Position numbers and translations under genes: made by a program. DNA of 35,454 nucleotides from Candidatus Berkelbacteria bacterium (lineage in GTDB: Bacteria; Patescibacteriota; UBA1384; DTJR01), in contig JAOUGE010000009.1 in NCBI GenBank assembly GCA_029865605.1, positions 1 to 35,454 of the forward strand, read 5' to 3'. Position 1 is the stretch's first letter. Each line of letters begins with the position of its first letter. The notes beneath the pieces were generated by a model that saw only the letters and a program-made list of their open reading frames with translations, searched no databases and was not told where the DNA came from. Shown here in pieces: positions 15,586-23,495 of this stretch.

Positions 15586-16185
15586 ATGAATAAACATATA
15601 GTCCAAACTGCGTTTTGGATCGCTATAATACTAACAGTTGCGACCACCTCGATGGCCGCTAATTTTAGTTATGAGGACACAACCCAAGGTGTTAAGCTCG
15701 CTAAGCGCTCTGGCGCAATCTTCGAGTTGGAGATTAATAAGGTTGAAATCAAGCCTGGTTTATCCGAAATACAAAAGAAAAACGCTCGAGTTCAAACCGC
15801 AGTTAGGACCTCGCCGGTTATTTCTGAAATTCTTTCTCTTGAGCAATTAAGGGCTCTTTATAAAGAGGCAGGAGCGAAATACGGCATTGACTGGAGGCTA
15901 ATTGAAGCTGTTCACCAGGTTGAGTCAGGGAAATCTGGTTCAACTTGTAAGTCAAGCTATGCCGGTGCCACCGGGCCGATGCAGTTCCTTCCTTCTACTT
16001 TTAGGGTTTATGCTGAACCCGGCTCAAATATCTGTGACTTGAGATCTTCGATTTTTGCCGCCGCCAACCTTTTAGCACGAGCCGGCGCTAGCTCAGGCGA
16101 TATTGATTCAGCCCTATTCTCCTATAACCACTCACTTGCTTATGTGAGGTTGGTTAAGAGTGTCATGGAGAGTATCCGGGTCTAA
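15586..16185 (+). CDS. Secreted or membrane-anchored lytic transglycosylase (SLT domain)
   Basis: 199 residues. The N-terminal hydrophobic segment (about 6-25, ending TSMAA) is a signal peptide or anchor. The C-terminal half is an SLT domain: YGIDWRLIEAVHQVESG with catalytic Glu113, GATGPMQFLPSTF at 128-139, and LFSYNHSLAYV near the end. It should cut peptidoglycan between MurNAc and GlcNAc outside the membrane. It is one of the few plus-strand genes here and ends 3 nt from the stop of the convergent DUF3048 gene, with no terminator between them. Confidence 0.9.
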   Translation: MNKHIVQTAFWIAIILTVATTSMAANFSYEDTTQGVKLAKRSGAIFELEINKVEIKPGLSEIQKKNARVQTAVRTSPVISEILSLEQLRALYKEAGAKYGIDWRLIEAVHQVESGKSGSTCKSSYAGATGPMQFLPSTFRVYAEPGSNICDLRSSIFAAANLLARAGASSGDIDSALFSYNHSLAYVRLVKSVMESIRV

Positions 16186-16188
16186 GGT

Positions 16189-17238
16189 CTAAATGAAGCT
16201 GGGGCTGACCTCTGGCGGTATTATTTCATACCAAGTGGTTCCGGGGTTAAACTCGATCTCAACTCCGGCTTCAGTGTAAAATTTGGTCCTTGAATCGCGG
16301 GCCGGCTTTTTCCAAGTAGCCGCAATTACCTCCCCGTCTCTGAGTACAGTCGCCTTGCCGGAGCCGGTCGTGGTGAAAACCCAGTTTTGGCTGCCGTAGC
16401 TGCCGTGAGGCTGCAGAGTCCGAGTCACGGTTTGAATGATTATATTTTCGGCCGTGATTTGCTTGCCGCTGGTTAAATCTTTATGTTCTTTTCCGGCTAA
16501 AAACCTGGCGTATTTATTCTCGGTTGGACTATACGACCATCTTACCTTATACGAGGCGGATGAGAAGTTAATCTCGACGCCCTTTCCGGCTTGGTTGGCC
16601 GGTCCGCTTGCTTTAAACTTCATCGTTTCAAAGTTTGATGAACTTGTGTCGTATTTTTTGGAAGCGGCATATTCGTATAATTTATCTGTTGATGAGTAGA
16701 GCGTGTGCTCAGAGGCGACCCCTCTTCCCTTCTGGTCCCTCCAGAAATATTTTTGGGAATGGTTCAAATCTTTAATTTGGTAATTACCGATATTGGCCAA
16801 GGCGTCTTCGTTGCCGCCGGCATGGGCAAAAAAGGCATCGTATTCTTTAAGCCAGTCCATAAAAAACAGCCTTGCGCTTCGGATCGGGCCGATCTCCTTT
16901 GTGTCTTTAGGGCCATAAATAGCTAGATATCTTGTTATTCCCCCTTCGGTTATTGCTTCATAAACCAAGCTTGCATCAATTAATCCTGACTGGGGCCTCG
17001 CGTCGGGATGGTTTTCTATTACTACTGCCAGGGGGTGGCGTAGCGCTTTTTGTTTGTCTTTATATGAAGCGCCGTCTAGCATACAGAGAGTTAATTGCTC
17101 TGGGGTTGTGCTTGCTTCTTCGGCAGTGTTCACAGCGGATTCTTTCTTGGGATAATATTTTGCGGCGATAGCCCCGCCGATAATAAAAACGCTAACGATG
17201 ATTGAAATTATTAGAGCCGTTTTATATTTTTTATTCAT
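16189..17238 (-). CDS. Membrane-anchored DUF3048 protein (YerB-like)
   Basis: 349 residues. An N-terminal membrane helix (about 7-27) is followed by DUF3048 (HPLAVVIENHPDARPQSGLIDASLVYE, then EGGITRYLAIY and IGPIRSARLFF). The DUF3048 C-terminal domain follows (VRWSYSPTENKYARFLAG, then VLRDGEVIAATWKK). The function is unknown in the family; Bacillus YerB is a lipoprotein. It is the last gene of the run 18840-16189 and overlaps the upstream PPC gene by 8 nt; AAGGAAGGGG precedes the ATG. Confidence 0.9.
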   Translation of the reverse strand: MNKKYKTALIISIIVSVFIIGGAIAAKYYPKKESAVNTAEEASTTPEQLTLCMLDGASYKDKQKALRHPLAVVIENHPDARPQSGLIDASLVYEAITEGGITRYLAIYGPKDTKEIGPIRSARLFFMDWLKEYDAFFAHAGGNEDALANIGNYQIKDLNHSQKYFWRDQKGRGVASEHTLYSSTDKLYEYAASKKYDTSSSNFETMKFKASGPANQAGKGVEINFSSASYKVRWSYSPTENKYARFLAGKEHKDLTSGKQITAENIIIQTVTRTLQPHGSYGSQNWVFTTTGSGKATVLRDGEVIAATWKKPARDSRTKFYTEAGVEIEFNPGTTWYEIIPPEVSPSFI

Positions 17239-17635
17239 TGTCCCCTTCCTTTATTAAGTTTAAGCCAATCTCGGCGTCATGGTATCTTGATATTTCTTCA
17301 TCGCTTTCTAAAATAGCATATTCAAAAGTTGCCCCGACTTGGGCTTCTGCCAGATGTCCACCGGAACTGTTAAAGTTTGTGTCGCAAACGGTTATGTGGG
17401 GATGCAGCTCGCTTTTGCCCTCGGGGTTTTTAGCAATAATCGCCATAAACCCGGCTACTTCCAAAGGGCCCGTAAATTCTTTTTCCAGATAGGTTTTCGT
17501 TTCGAGGTTGTAGATTTTAAGCCTGGCTGAATCTAGTGCTCCAATACCTAAAACCAAGCCGCCCTCCATCTTTTCGACTATCCTGTTTAATGAGCTCACA
17601 ACCTCATCTCCTCTTTTTAATCTTGAGATTTTCAT
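17231..17635 (-). CDS. PPC (DUF296) domain protein, copy 1
   Basis: 134 residues, a single PPC domain. It shows LVLGIGALDSARLKIYNLET, then HPHITVCD and GGHLAEAQVGATFEYAI, the family core with a His pair and GGHL. Bacterial stand-alone PPC proteins form trimers; plant relatives carry AT-hooks and bind DNA, but none is seen here. It sits between the M50-like gene and DUF3048. A second PPC protein lies at 28354-28776. Confidence 0.88.
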   Translation of the reverse strand: MKISRLKRGDEVVSSLNRIVEKMEGGLVLGIGALDSARLKIYNLETKTYLEKEFTGPLEVAGFMAIIAKNPEGKSELHPHITVCDTNFNSSGGHLAEAQVGATFEYAILESDEEISRYHDAEIGLNLIKEGDNE

Positions 17636-17645
17636 TATTAAGCAA

Positions 17646-18281
17646 CTAGTGCGTGTGTTTTAGAGCGTACAATATAAAACTTACCACAATCAGCGCCCCG
17701 AGACAAAAAATCAAGGTAAGTAGAATCGGGCTAAGGTATGAGGCCAGTTTTTCTTGAAAAATAATCAGAGAAATAGCTAGGATGAAATAGCTGATGAAAG
17801 CATTTTGAAAATCTTCATAGCTTGGAAGCATCGTTAGAACCACGGTGATTATTAAATAAAAAAAGAATAGAGTGGCAAAGACCTTGTTAGCGCTATTGAG
17901 TCCTGAGAGGTTGAAATCTGCAAATTTTTTAATGAGGATAAAGTAGACGACCGCTAGTCCGCTTGCAAGCGGCGCAATCGAGATTATCAAAATCCCCAAA
18001 ACCGGCAGCTTGGGCGCTTCGTGTTTTACGAATCCGCCCGTTTTGGAAAAGAGCTTGAACGAACTTATTTTGGTAAAAGTGATGGCGCAGCCTGCAATGT
18101 GGGAAAGTTCATGTAGGATTACCCCGGGGAATAAGACTGCGTAAAATATTGTTGATTTAGAGCTTAATTGTTTTAAAAGAATTTCTTTAAAAAAATAGAC
18201 TAAAAAAAGAGCGATTATTATTAATATCGCTGGTTTGCCTGTATAGATCTGGCTACTTTGAGCCCAGGGCAATGACGGCAT
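17646..18281 (-). CDS. M50-like membrane metalloprotease
   Basis: 211 residues with about five or six membrane helices. The zinc-binding motif is HELSH in VILHELSHIAGC, with a following segment (KTGGFVKHEAPKLPVLGILIISIAPL) as in M50/site-2-type proteases. A conserved Asp downstream is not obvious, so activity is uncertain. The start overlaps the LytR_C gene by 29 nt and no strong ribosome site is present, so the exact N-terminus is unsure. Confidence 0.7.
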   Translation of the reverse strand: MPSLPWAQSSQIYTGKPAILIIIALFLVYFFKEILLKQLSSKSTIFYAVLFPGVILHELSHIAGCAITFTKISSFKLFSKTGGFVKHEAPKLPVLGILIISIAPLASGLAVVYFILIKKFADFNLSGLNSANKVFATLFFFYLIITVVLTMLPSYEDFQNAFISYFILAISLIIFQEKLASYLSPILLTLIFCLGALIVVSFILYALKHTH

Positions 18282-18840
18282 CGTAGGTGCCTACAGTTGT
18301 ATCGGAGTTTTCAATTTTGCCGGTGTAGTAGTCTTTAATCACATCTTTGAGGGCGTTGGCTAATTCTTCTTGTCCGGTTTTATAAAAAATAATTGTTTCG
18401 GCGTAGGTTTTTGAAGCGTTTCCGATTGATTCCACCTTAAAACCTTTGTCCTCAAGGACCTTTTTGATCTTGGCTGCCTCGCCGGAGATGCCGTTGCCGT
18501 TTGCTACTCTGATTTTCTCGTCTGTGTATTTGAATGTAGTTGTCGTTGGCGAACTTGTGGCAGCAACAGATGCTGTGGGGCTCGGGCTCGTTTGCACAGT
18601 CACTGTTTCTTCAACCGTAGGCGTAGTGCTTTCTTCTTTGGATCCTCGGTCGCCGCTGTAAAGAATATATAAAGCCGAGCCGACGGCCACTACGACAGCA
18701 ATTATACCAATTATCAGATAGAAAATTCCTCCACCACCAGAGGACGGCTCTTTAAAGCCGTGATCAAATTCATCTTTTTCCTCTTTTGGCTTGTCTTCCA
18801 GTTCTTTTTTAGGGTCAATTATATCAAGAGATTTTGCCAT
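18253..18840 (-). CDS. Membrane-anchored LytR C-terminal domain protein
   Basis: 195 residues. An acidic/basic cytosolic N-terminus is followed by one membrane helix (about 39-62) and a Thr/Ser/Pro-rich linker. The LytR_C domain starts at KIRVANGNGISGEAAKIKKVLEDKGF and ends near DAVIALGSK. LytR_C domains usually accompany LytR-CpsA-Psr wall ligases; here the domain stands alone. It is the first gene of the run to 16189. The ATG is only 6 nt from a TATAAT, so the mRNA is probably leaderless. Confidence 0.88.
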   Translation of the reverse strand: MAKSLDIIDPKKELEDKPKEEKDEFDHGFKEPSSGGGGIFYLIIGIIAVVVAVGSALYILYSGDRGSKEESTTPTVEETVTVQTSPSPTASVAATSSPTTTTFKYTDEKIRVANGNGISGEAAKIKKVLEDKGFKVESIGNASKTYAETIIFYKTGQEELANALKDVIKDYYTGKIENSDTTVGTYDAVIALGSK

Positions 18841-18846
18841 AGCTTG

Positions 18847-18855
18847 ATTATAGCA
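18847..18855 (-). promoter_or_regulatory. Extended -10 promoter (TGC TATAAT) 6 nt from the start codon
   Basis: TGCTATAAT on the minus strand at 18855-18847; the ATG is at 18840. A TTGACA is also present but only 14 bp from the -10, too close for a standard -35. Transcription would start at or beside the ATG. Confidence 0.65.
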
Positions 18856-18938
18856 TAAATTTTTACTGTCAACTCACCTCTTCTCTTTTTAAAGGAATAT
18901 TTCTGTGCAACGAGAGGCGGGTAATGGCGTATCTTGGC

Positions 18939-19029
18939 TGAGAGGCAGTTCTTCTTGAGGAACATCCGCAAAGGCGCAGTCCGCCGCTGGAGCGGATAAG
19001 CCGTTTCCGAAAGGAGCGACTGACTCTCA
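18939..19029. other. Candidate structured RNA or multibranch inverted-repeat element
   Basis: The 199 bp between lexA and the LytR_C gene hold a compact fold. The closing stem is TGAGAGGCAG (18939-18948) with CTGACTCTCA (19020-19029), with one mismatch. Inside are GTTC/GAAC (18948-18951 with 18960-18963), ATCCGC/GCGGAT (18964-18969 with 18992-18997) enclosing GGCG/CGCC, and TCC-GAAA-GGA (19006-19015). The GAAA tetraloop favours the plus strand. I see no promoter or U-tract for a plus-strand RNA; on the minus strand it would be the lexA 3' region. No known RNA family is recognised. Confidence 0.4.
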
Positions 19030-19039
19030 ATGATTTAAT

Positions 19040-19645
19040 CTAGTGAAATTTTCTTATTACTCCTCTTACCCGCCCCTGCACCAATGCTCGCCGGGTATAA
19101 ATCGGCTTGTAGCTTTTGTTAGCCGGTTGGAGTCTAATCCTGGTTTTTTCTCTGAAAAATCTCTTTAAGGTAACGTTTTCGTTATCAACCAGGGCCACTA
19201 CGATATCGCCGTTTCTCGGATGATTGGTTTTCTCGATAATCACGTAATCACCATCGAATATGCCGTCTTCAACCATGGAATCGCCGGATACTTTTAGGGC
19301 AAAGACGTTTGGCCCCATCATATCGCGTGGGATTTCAATAGTTTCGTTGGTTCTGATTGCTTCAATTGGTTTTCCGGCCGAGATGATGCCAATCAGAGGT
19401 ATTTCAAAGGCTCGCTCCTCCCATGAGGGGGTGAGCTGGAGCGAGCGGGCATTTCCGTCTTCTTTGGTCAAATAACCCTTTGCTTCAAGGACGCTGATAT
19501 ATTCAGCTACAGTAGCTACCGAGGTGAATCCCAGCTCGGAGGCTACCTCTCGATAGCTCGGAGCATAATTATTTTCTTCGATAAAGGACTTAATGTAGTT
19601 GTAGATCCCAAGCTGCTTTTTTGTGAGAGGGAGTTGCTTTTTCAT
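19040..19645 (-). CDS. lexA: SOS repressor LexA
   Basis: 201 residues from ATG 19645. The N-terminal winged helix-turn-helix reads LTKKQLGIYNYIKSFIEENN, then SYREVASELGF and SVATVAEYISVLEAKGYL. The autocleavage site is Ala90-Gly91 (IISAGKP), with catalytic Ser123 (GDSMVEDG) and Lys161 (NVTLKRFF). Cleavage stimulated by RecA filaments is the family mechanism. A TTG seven codons upstream is a possible but weaker start. I did not find a convincing LexA operator upstream. Confidence 0.96.
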   Translation of the reverse strand: MKKQLPLTKKQLGIYNYIKSFIEENNYAPSYREVASELGFTSVATVAEYISVLEAKGYLTKEDGNARSLQLTPSWEERAFEIPLIGIISAGKPIEAIRTNETIEIPRDMMGPNVFALKVSGDSMVEDGIFDGDYVIIEKTNHPRNGDIVVALVDNENVTLKRFFREKTRIRLQPANKSYKPIYTRRALVQGRVRGVIRKFH

Positions 19646-19702
19646 TAATTTAACGCTACCAAACAAATCCCGAACTTGTCAATACCTCGATCTTGCTTAG
19701 TA

Positions 19703-19730
19703 TTGACCCTGAGCCTGTCGGACGGGTCAA
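19703..19730. repeat. REP-like palindrome between lexA and the GH18-like gene
   Basis: TTGACCC (19703-19709) pairs with GGGTCAA (19724-19730) around TGAGCCTGTCGGAC. The core CCCTGAGCCTGTCG resembles the dispersed REP-type palindrome (CCTGAGC..GTCGAAGGG) seen in many environmental bacteria. It sits 6 bp after the GH18-like stop and could end that transcript, but no T-run follows. Confidence 0.5.
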
Positions 19731-19736
19731 CCCCCA

Positions 19737-20849
19737 CTATTTTTTGAACGTTTCTTGGATCGCCTGCCAATTTCCCGGGTCTTCCCGGCCGAGGCGCCAT
19801 ATTCCTATTCCCTGCAGAGAATATTTTTTAGCTAGTTCTGCTCTCGATTTAACCGACTCGCTGTTATTAAACCAGACCTCATGGTTTTTGTCTTCCTTCT
19901 GGTAGCTAAAGTATGATTCCTTCGATGCGCCGTCGGATTTAACCGTCGGATTATTTTTCTTGACTATCTTTTGAACATCCTGCCAGGTCAGATCTGTTGC
20001 ATTTTCTTCAACCCAGTCATAACCGTAGAATGGCACGCCGAGATAGATTTTTTCCTTAGGGATTTCTTTGACTGCTAGCTTAATCACATCTTCCGTCCAG
20101 TCAAGCGGTGAAATTGCCCCTGCCTCTGAAGTTGCCCAGTGATAGTCGTAAGTCATAATTTTAACTTCATCGCAGATTTTGCCGAGCTCCGTCCAGTCTT
20201 GGGCCTGCGGCCCATCCCATGTCCCCGGCTCTTCGGTTTTAGCATGAAGAGCCGTTGCTAAGGTTTTGTTTTGTTTTTTTAGCTCAACTGAAAGTTTGCT
20301 CATAAATGATGTATAGGCCTCTTTGTTCTTAGCCAACAGGCTCTCGTAGTCAATTTCTATCCCGTCATAGCCGTTCTTTTCTACCAGTTTTAAGATGTTT
20401 CTAATATGCAGATCGATTTTGGCCGAATCTGTTATTATCGGCCCCACTAAGTCCGGATCGCTGTCATTGGTAATTGTAGCGACCACTTTTATTTTATTGG
20501 CTTTGGCAAACCCGATTATTTCTTGGTCTTCCGCGCCGGCGAGCTTTTCGATACTGCCGCTTTCTTCCACTCTGTACCAGAAGGGCCTGACTGATGAGAT
20601 TGAGGCGGCATTTTGCTTTAAGCTTTCAAATCCTTTTTCTTGGTCCCACCAAACAAGCCAGGCATTTACTTTCTGGCTTAAGTCTAACTTTGCAACCGCA
20701 GCCGGGCTTTTTGATGCTGTCGCTGTAGTTGTTGTGGGTTGCTCTGCGGTCTTTTTGCTAAGTCCCGATAAGCTGTAATAGTAACCGCCGGCAAATCCGG
20801 CAATTAATCCTAGTATTAGAACCAAAACTAATGCTAGTCCCCTTTTCAT
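19737..20849 (-). CDS. GH18-like glycoside hydrolase (YaaH type), membrane anchored
   Basis: 370 residues. An N-terminal membrane helix (about 4-26) and a Thr/Ala-rich linker lead to a GH18 TIM barrel. The catalytic motif is DGIEIDYE (162-169), where Glu169 is the expected acid. IMTYDYHW and the end strand GIGIWRLGREDP are also typical of the YaaH/spore germination branch, which acts on GlcNAc-containing polymers such as peptidoglycan. Its substrate here is not known. AGGAAAG precedes the ATG. Together with the lytic transglycosylase it suggests cell-wall turnover. Confidence 0.88.
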   Translation of the reverse strand: MKRGLALVLVLILGLIAGFAGGYYYSLSGLSKKTAEQPTTTTATASKSPAAVAKLDLSQKVNAWLVWWDQEKGFESLKQNAASISSVRPFWYRVEESGSIEKLAGAEDQEIIGFAKANKIKVVATITNDSDPDLVGPIITDSAKIDLHIRNILKLVEKNGYDGIEIDYESLLAKNKEAYTSFMSKLSVELKKQNKTLATALHAKTEEPGTWDGPQAQDWTELGKICDEVKIMTYDYHWATSEAGAISPLDWTEDVIKLAVKEIPKEKIYLGVPFYGYDWVEENATDLTWQDVQKIVKKNNPTVKSDGASKESYFSYQKEDKNHEVWFNNSESVKSRAELAKKYSLQGIGIWRLGREDPGNWQAIQETFKK

Positions 20850-20862
20850 TTTCTTTCCTAAC

Positions 20863-21144
20863 TTACATCTTACTAAATAATTTTCTTAACTCCACTTTGG
20901 CTTGATTAAGGGTTTTCTTCTGGCTCGCTGGCAGACCCTTCCCAGCCCGGTTGATGTAAAAGTTAAGCATTGACATTGCCGACTGAAACGGGTGGGCTTT
21001 CTTTCGAGAGCTTTTTTCGGCGGACCGTTTAAGGGAAAGAGCGATTTGGTGCGGGTCCCCGGATATAAAGACCCCTTCTTCCAAGTCAAGAGCATTGCTT
21101 TTCTCCGTAACCTCTTTCGACCAATATTTTTTCTTTGTTGCCAT
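20863..21144 (-). CDS. DUF3175 protein
   Basis: 93 residues covering the whole family. It reads YWSKEVTEKSNALDLEEGVF, then DPHQIALSLKRSAEKSSRRK-like sequence (here SSRKKAHPFQSAMSMLNFYI) and NRAGKGLPASQKKTLNQAK. The function is unknown; the protein is small, basic and probably cytosolic. It lies 13 nt upstream of the GH18-like gene. GAAGG precedes the ATG. A second frame over the same DNA is open but has no support. Confidence 0.9.
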   Translation of the reverse strand: MATKKKYWSKEVTEKSNALDLEEGVFISGDPHQIALSLKRSAEKSSRKKAHPFQSAMSMLNFYINRAGKGLPASQKKTLNQAKVELRKLFSKM

Positions 21145-21173
21145 AGGACCTTCAGCTTCTTAATGGGTACAAA

Positions 21174-23282
21174 TTAGGAACCTGTTTCGGGCAATATATT
21201 GGTAATTTCAGATGACGGTGATTCTTTAACCTCGAAGGTTTTAGCTGAGTATCCGCCATAGTAGGTAAAAGAAATTTCACCTGAATTGTTAGATTGAAAT
21301 GACCCGAAATAGTTCCCGTCAACGTAGACGGTATAGTCAGTAATTGCCTTAAGCTCGCCGATAGTATGCGAAGTGATGATATTGCTTGCTGAACCATCCT
21401 CCGTCCATTTTTTATAGTAATTTCCCGAAGTCTGCCAAGTATCAATCGTTAGATCAATTGAGCCTGTGTTCGGTGTTACTGCTAAGTTAACCGTCTCGAG
21501 CGTTCTTGTCTGTGAGGCAGACAGGTTTACTGAAAAGCTATCATTGCCGGCTGATAAAATTTGATTTGTGATTCCTAAAAATGGGTGATTCAAATTGGAA
21601 AAATTTAAATCGGTGTTCTGAGAGGATAGTAAAGGATTCTCAAGGGTCAGGGAAAAATTGGCGTTATCCGATTTTTTGACCGCTGACTTTATTATTAAGT
21701 TATCGTTTGAAATGTTAAACAAAGCTAAAGCAGAGGGATATGAATAAGTAAAATCAGCATAGCTTGTCTCCGCAGGAGTGCTGCGCCAATGCGGATCACC
21801 GTTCGCTCTTAACTTCAAAGCTAGCCAATACCAATGCCAAGGATAGTCAATAGACCAATTAAAGCCAGTAAGATTTCTGTTAATAAAGGCATAGCTTACA
21901 GCAGAAGGTACTGTTAAGCTGACGTCCCTGGTTGTGGAATAGGTAACAAACCTTTCAATACCTAATACTCCGGAGGTATTTAAAGTGTACCAAGTGTTAG
22001 TATCAACCGCTGTAAGATTAGCCAAGGGATAGTTTGGAATAATATCGGGGGAATTTTGAATCCAGGCCCCACAGGTCCACTCTTCAGTTTTAGTTGGCAG
22101 GGAAAAAATTAGAGACTTTGCATCGTTACCGCTTGGCTGACCATGAACAGGATTCGTTCCCCTTAAATAAAATCTGGTGGTGACTGTTTCCAATGAGCCA
22201 GTAAAGAAAATGTAATTTCTTTTGCTTAGATTGTTGTTGGTGTCAGTTACAGTTACATTAAGAGTATATATTCCGCTTAGCCCCGGGGCAAAATTTCCTG
22301 TTAAATTATTGCTTGACTTATTAATTGCGATGGGTTCAGTGGGAGAGGTGGAGATGCTGTAAGCACAATCAGCGCAGGCAGCCCCAGTAGCATTAAGCAT
22401 AAAAATATTATAACTGATAGATTCACCCACATTCCTTGTCCTTGTTTGTTCTGTGAAGCTTATCATTTTCGGCTTGGCAGAATGTAGAAATTGATTTGAT
22501 GATATAGTATTTGTCCCAGAACCTGTTAAATCTTCATTTGAATTATAAACTTTGTTATTACTTATAGTGTTTGTTGAGGCAGATAGATAAAAGGCAACAG
22601 CTGAAGTTCTGATGGTATTATTACTAACGTTATTGCCAGTGCTTGTTCCTTCTAAGCTAATTGCTTTTTGTTGATAGATAAAAGTGTTATTGCTTATCGT
22701 GCCGGAATTAGCATTGCTTATTCGCAGCCCATTATGATTTTGGTTAAAGTTATTTGCCGAAATTATGGCTGAATTGGAGGAAGATAGAAACATATCGCAG
22801 CTCCCCAGGCCGGTGGATTTACCTAAAGTATTTCCAGAGATATTGGCAGAGGGAGAAGATTCAAGGCGAAGATTGTAAAAATTCTCTTCCGATACATTAT
22901 TTTGAATAATAGGAGAATCACTATTTAATAAATAGATGCCATAATCAAACCCGCTGATTTTATTGAAATTTATGATAGTAATATTGTCCCATCCGCCAGC
23001 ACCATTCGTAATACCATCATTTAAAATATCTGTCCCAATAATTGAATGGCCATTGCCGTTAATAGTAATGCCAGAAGCTCCGATTATTAAACCGTTAGTC
23101 GCCGGACAATTGAGATCAGAGCTTAGTGTATAATTAGAAGTCACTGTATCACCGCAAACACAAGGAGTGACCCCGCCGCAGTTTGCCGCCTTGGTCTTTG
23201 CTGGAGGATAGAATATCAACAAAATAATCCCAACAATGGCCCCGAGCAGAAATATTATTATCTTGGGTGCTTTCACGTCCAC
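21174..23282 (-). CDS. Exported right-handed beta-helix (NosD-like) surface protein
   Basis: 702 residues. An N-terminal signal or anchor helix (about 8-27) is followed by a Cys-rich start (CGGVTPCVCGDTV). NosD/parallel beta-helix repeats run to about residue 270, rich in N, S, G and I with units such as ISGNTL, ISNNTF and ISNNKVYN. An Ig/PKD-like part follows (GIYTLNVTVTDTNNN), then a long Trp/Tyr-rich region of unknown fold. The last 25 residues (SPSSEITNILPETGS) resemble a linker or sorting tail, but there is no LPXTG. Such proteins often bind or cut polysaccharides; no catalytic site is visible. The start is GTG 23282 or GTG 23276. Confidence 0.8.
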   Translation of the reverse strand: MDVKAPKIIIFLLGAIVGIILLIFYPPAKTKAANCGGVTPCVCGDTVTSNYTLSSDLNCPATNGLIIGASGITINGNGHSIIGTDILNDGITNGAGGWDNITIINFNKISGFDYGIYLLNSDSPIIQNNVSEENFYNLRLESSPSANISGNTLGKSTGLGSCDMFLSSSNSAIISANNFNQNHNGLRISNANSGTISNNTFIYQQKAISLEGTSTGNNVSNNTIRTSAVAFYLSASTNTISNNKVYNSNEDLTGSGTNTISSNQFLHSAKPKMISFTEQTRTRNVGESISYNIFMLNATGAACADCAYSISTSPTEPIAINKSSNNLTGNFAPGLSGIYTLNVTVTDTNNNLSKRNYIFFTGSLETVTTRFYLRGTNPVHGQPSGNDAKSLIFSLPTKTEEWTCGAWIQNSPDIIPNYPLANLTAVDTNTWYTLNTSGVLGIERFVTYSTTRDVSLTVPSAVSYAFINRNLTGFNWSIDYPWHWYWLALKLRANGDPHWRSTPAETSYADFTYSYPSALALFNISNDNLIIKSAVKKSDNANFSLTLENPLLSSQNTDLNFSNLNHPFLGITNQILSAGNDSFSVNLSASQTRTLETVNLAVTPNTGSIDLTIDTWQTSGNYYKKWTEDGSASNIITSHTIGELKAITDYTVYVDGNYFGSFQSNNSGEISFTYYGGYSAKTFEVKESPSSEITNILPETGS

Positions 23283-23290
23283 CTTCTTTC

Positions 23291-23485
23291 CTAGATTATA
23301 CCAGAATGGTTACCGGATACTCTTGCAAGGTACGAACAGGCGACGCCAGACATTATATTGTTATTACTGATAACTGACTTAATCGTTGTTGCCGGTAGTA
23401 GTCTGGCGACGCTAAAAAGGATTATAAATATGCCGATTATTGTACTTTTTACTATGAGCAGCTTTTTATAATTTATAACCCCCAT
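23291..23485 (-). CDS. Small putative membrane/exported protein (doubtful)
   Basis: 64 codons: a hydrophobic N-terminal helix (KSTIIGIFIILFSVARLL), then a short polar tail. No Shine-Dalgarno is seen, and its 3' end carries the extended -10 of the next gene. The DNA holds an inverted repeat: GCGACGCCAGAC at 23340-23351 and GTCTGGCGACGC at 23401-23412, one mismatch in the pairing. It may be a real small gene or just a gap between the heliorhodopsin and beta-helix genes. Confidence 0.35.
   Translation of the reverse strand: MGVINYKKLLIVKSTIIGIFIILFSVARLLPATTIKSVISNNNIMSGVACSYLARVSGNHSGII
23295..23303 (-). promoter_or_regulatory. Extended -10 promoter (TGG TATAAT) of the beta-helix gene
   Basis: TGGTATAAT on the minus strand at 23303-23295, 12 nt before GTG 23282, which gives a leader of only a few bases. 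No clear -35. Confidence 0.55.
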
Positions 23486-23495
23486 CTAGTGTTTT

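Noticed and set aside
18870-19033. TTG-started open frame of about 53 codons on the minus strand
   Set aside because: No ribosome site; Arg/Ser-rich composition looks like translation of a structured non-coding stretch.
19646-19702. LexA operator upstream of lexA
   Set aside because: CGAACTTGTC and TTGACAAGTTCGG look like half sites but do not form a full known SOS palindrome.
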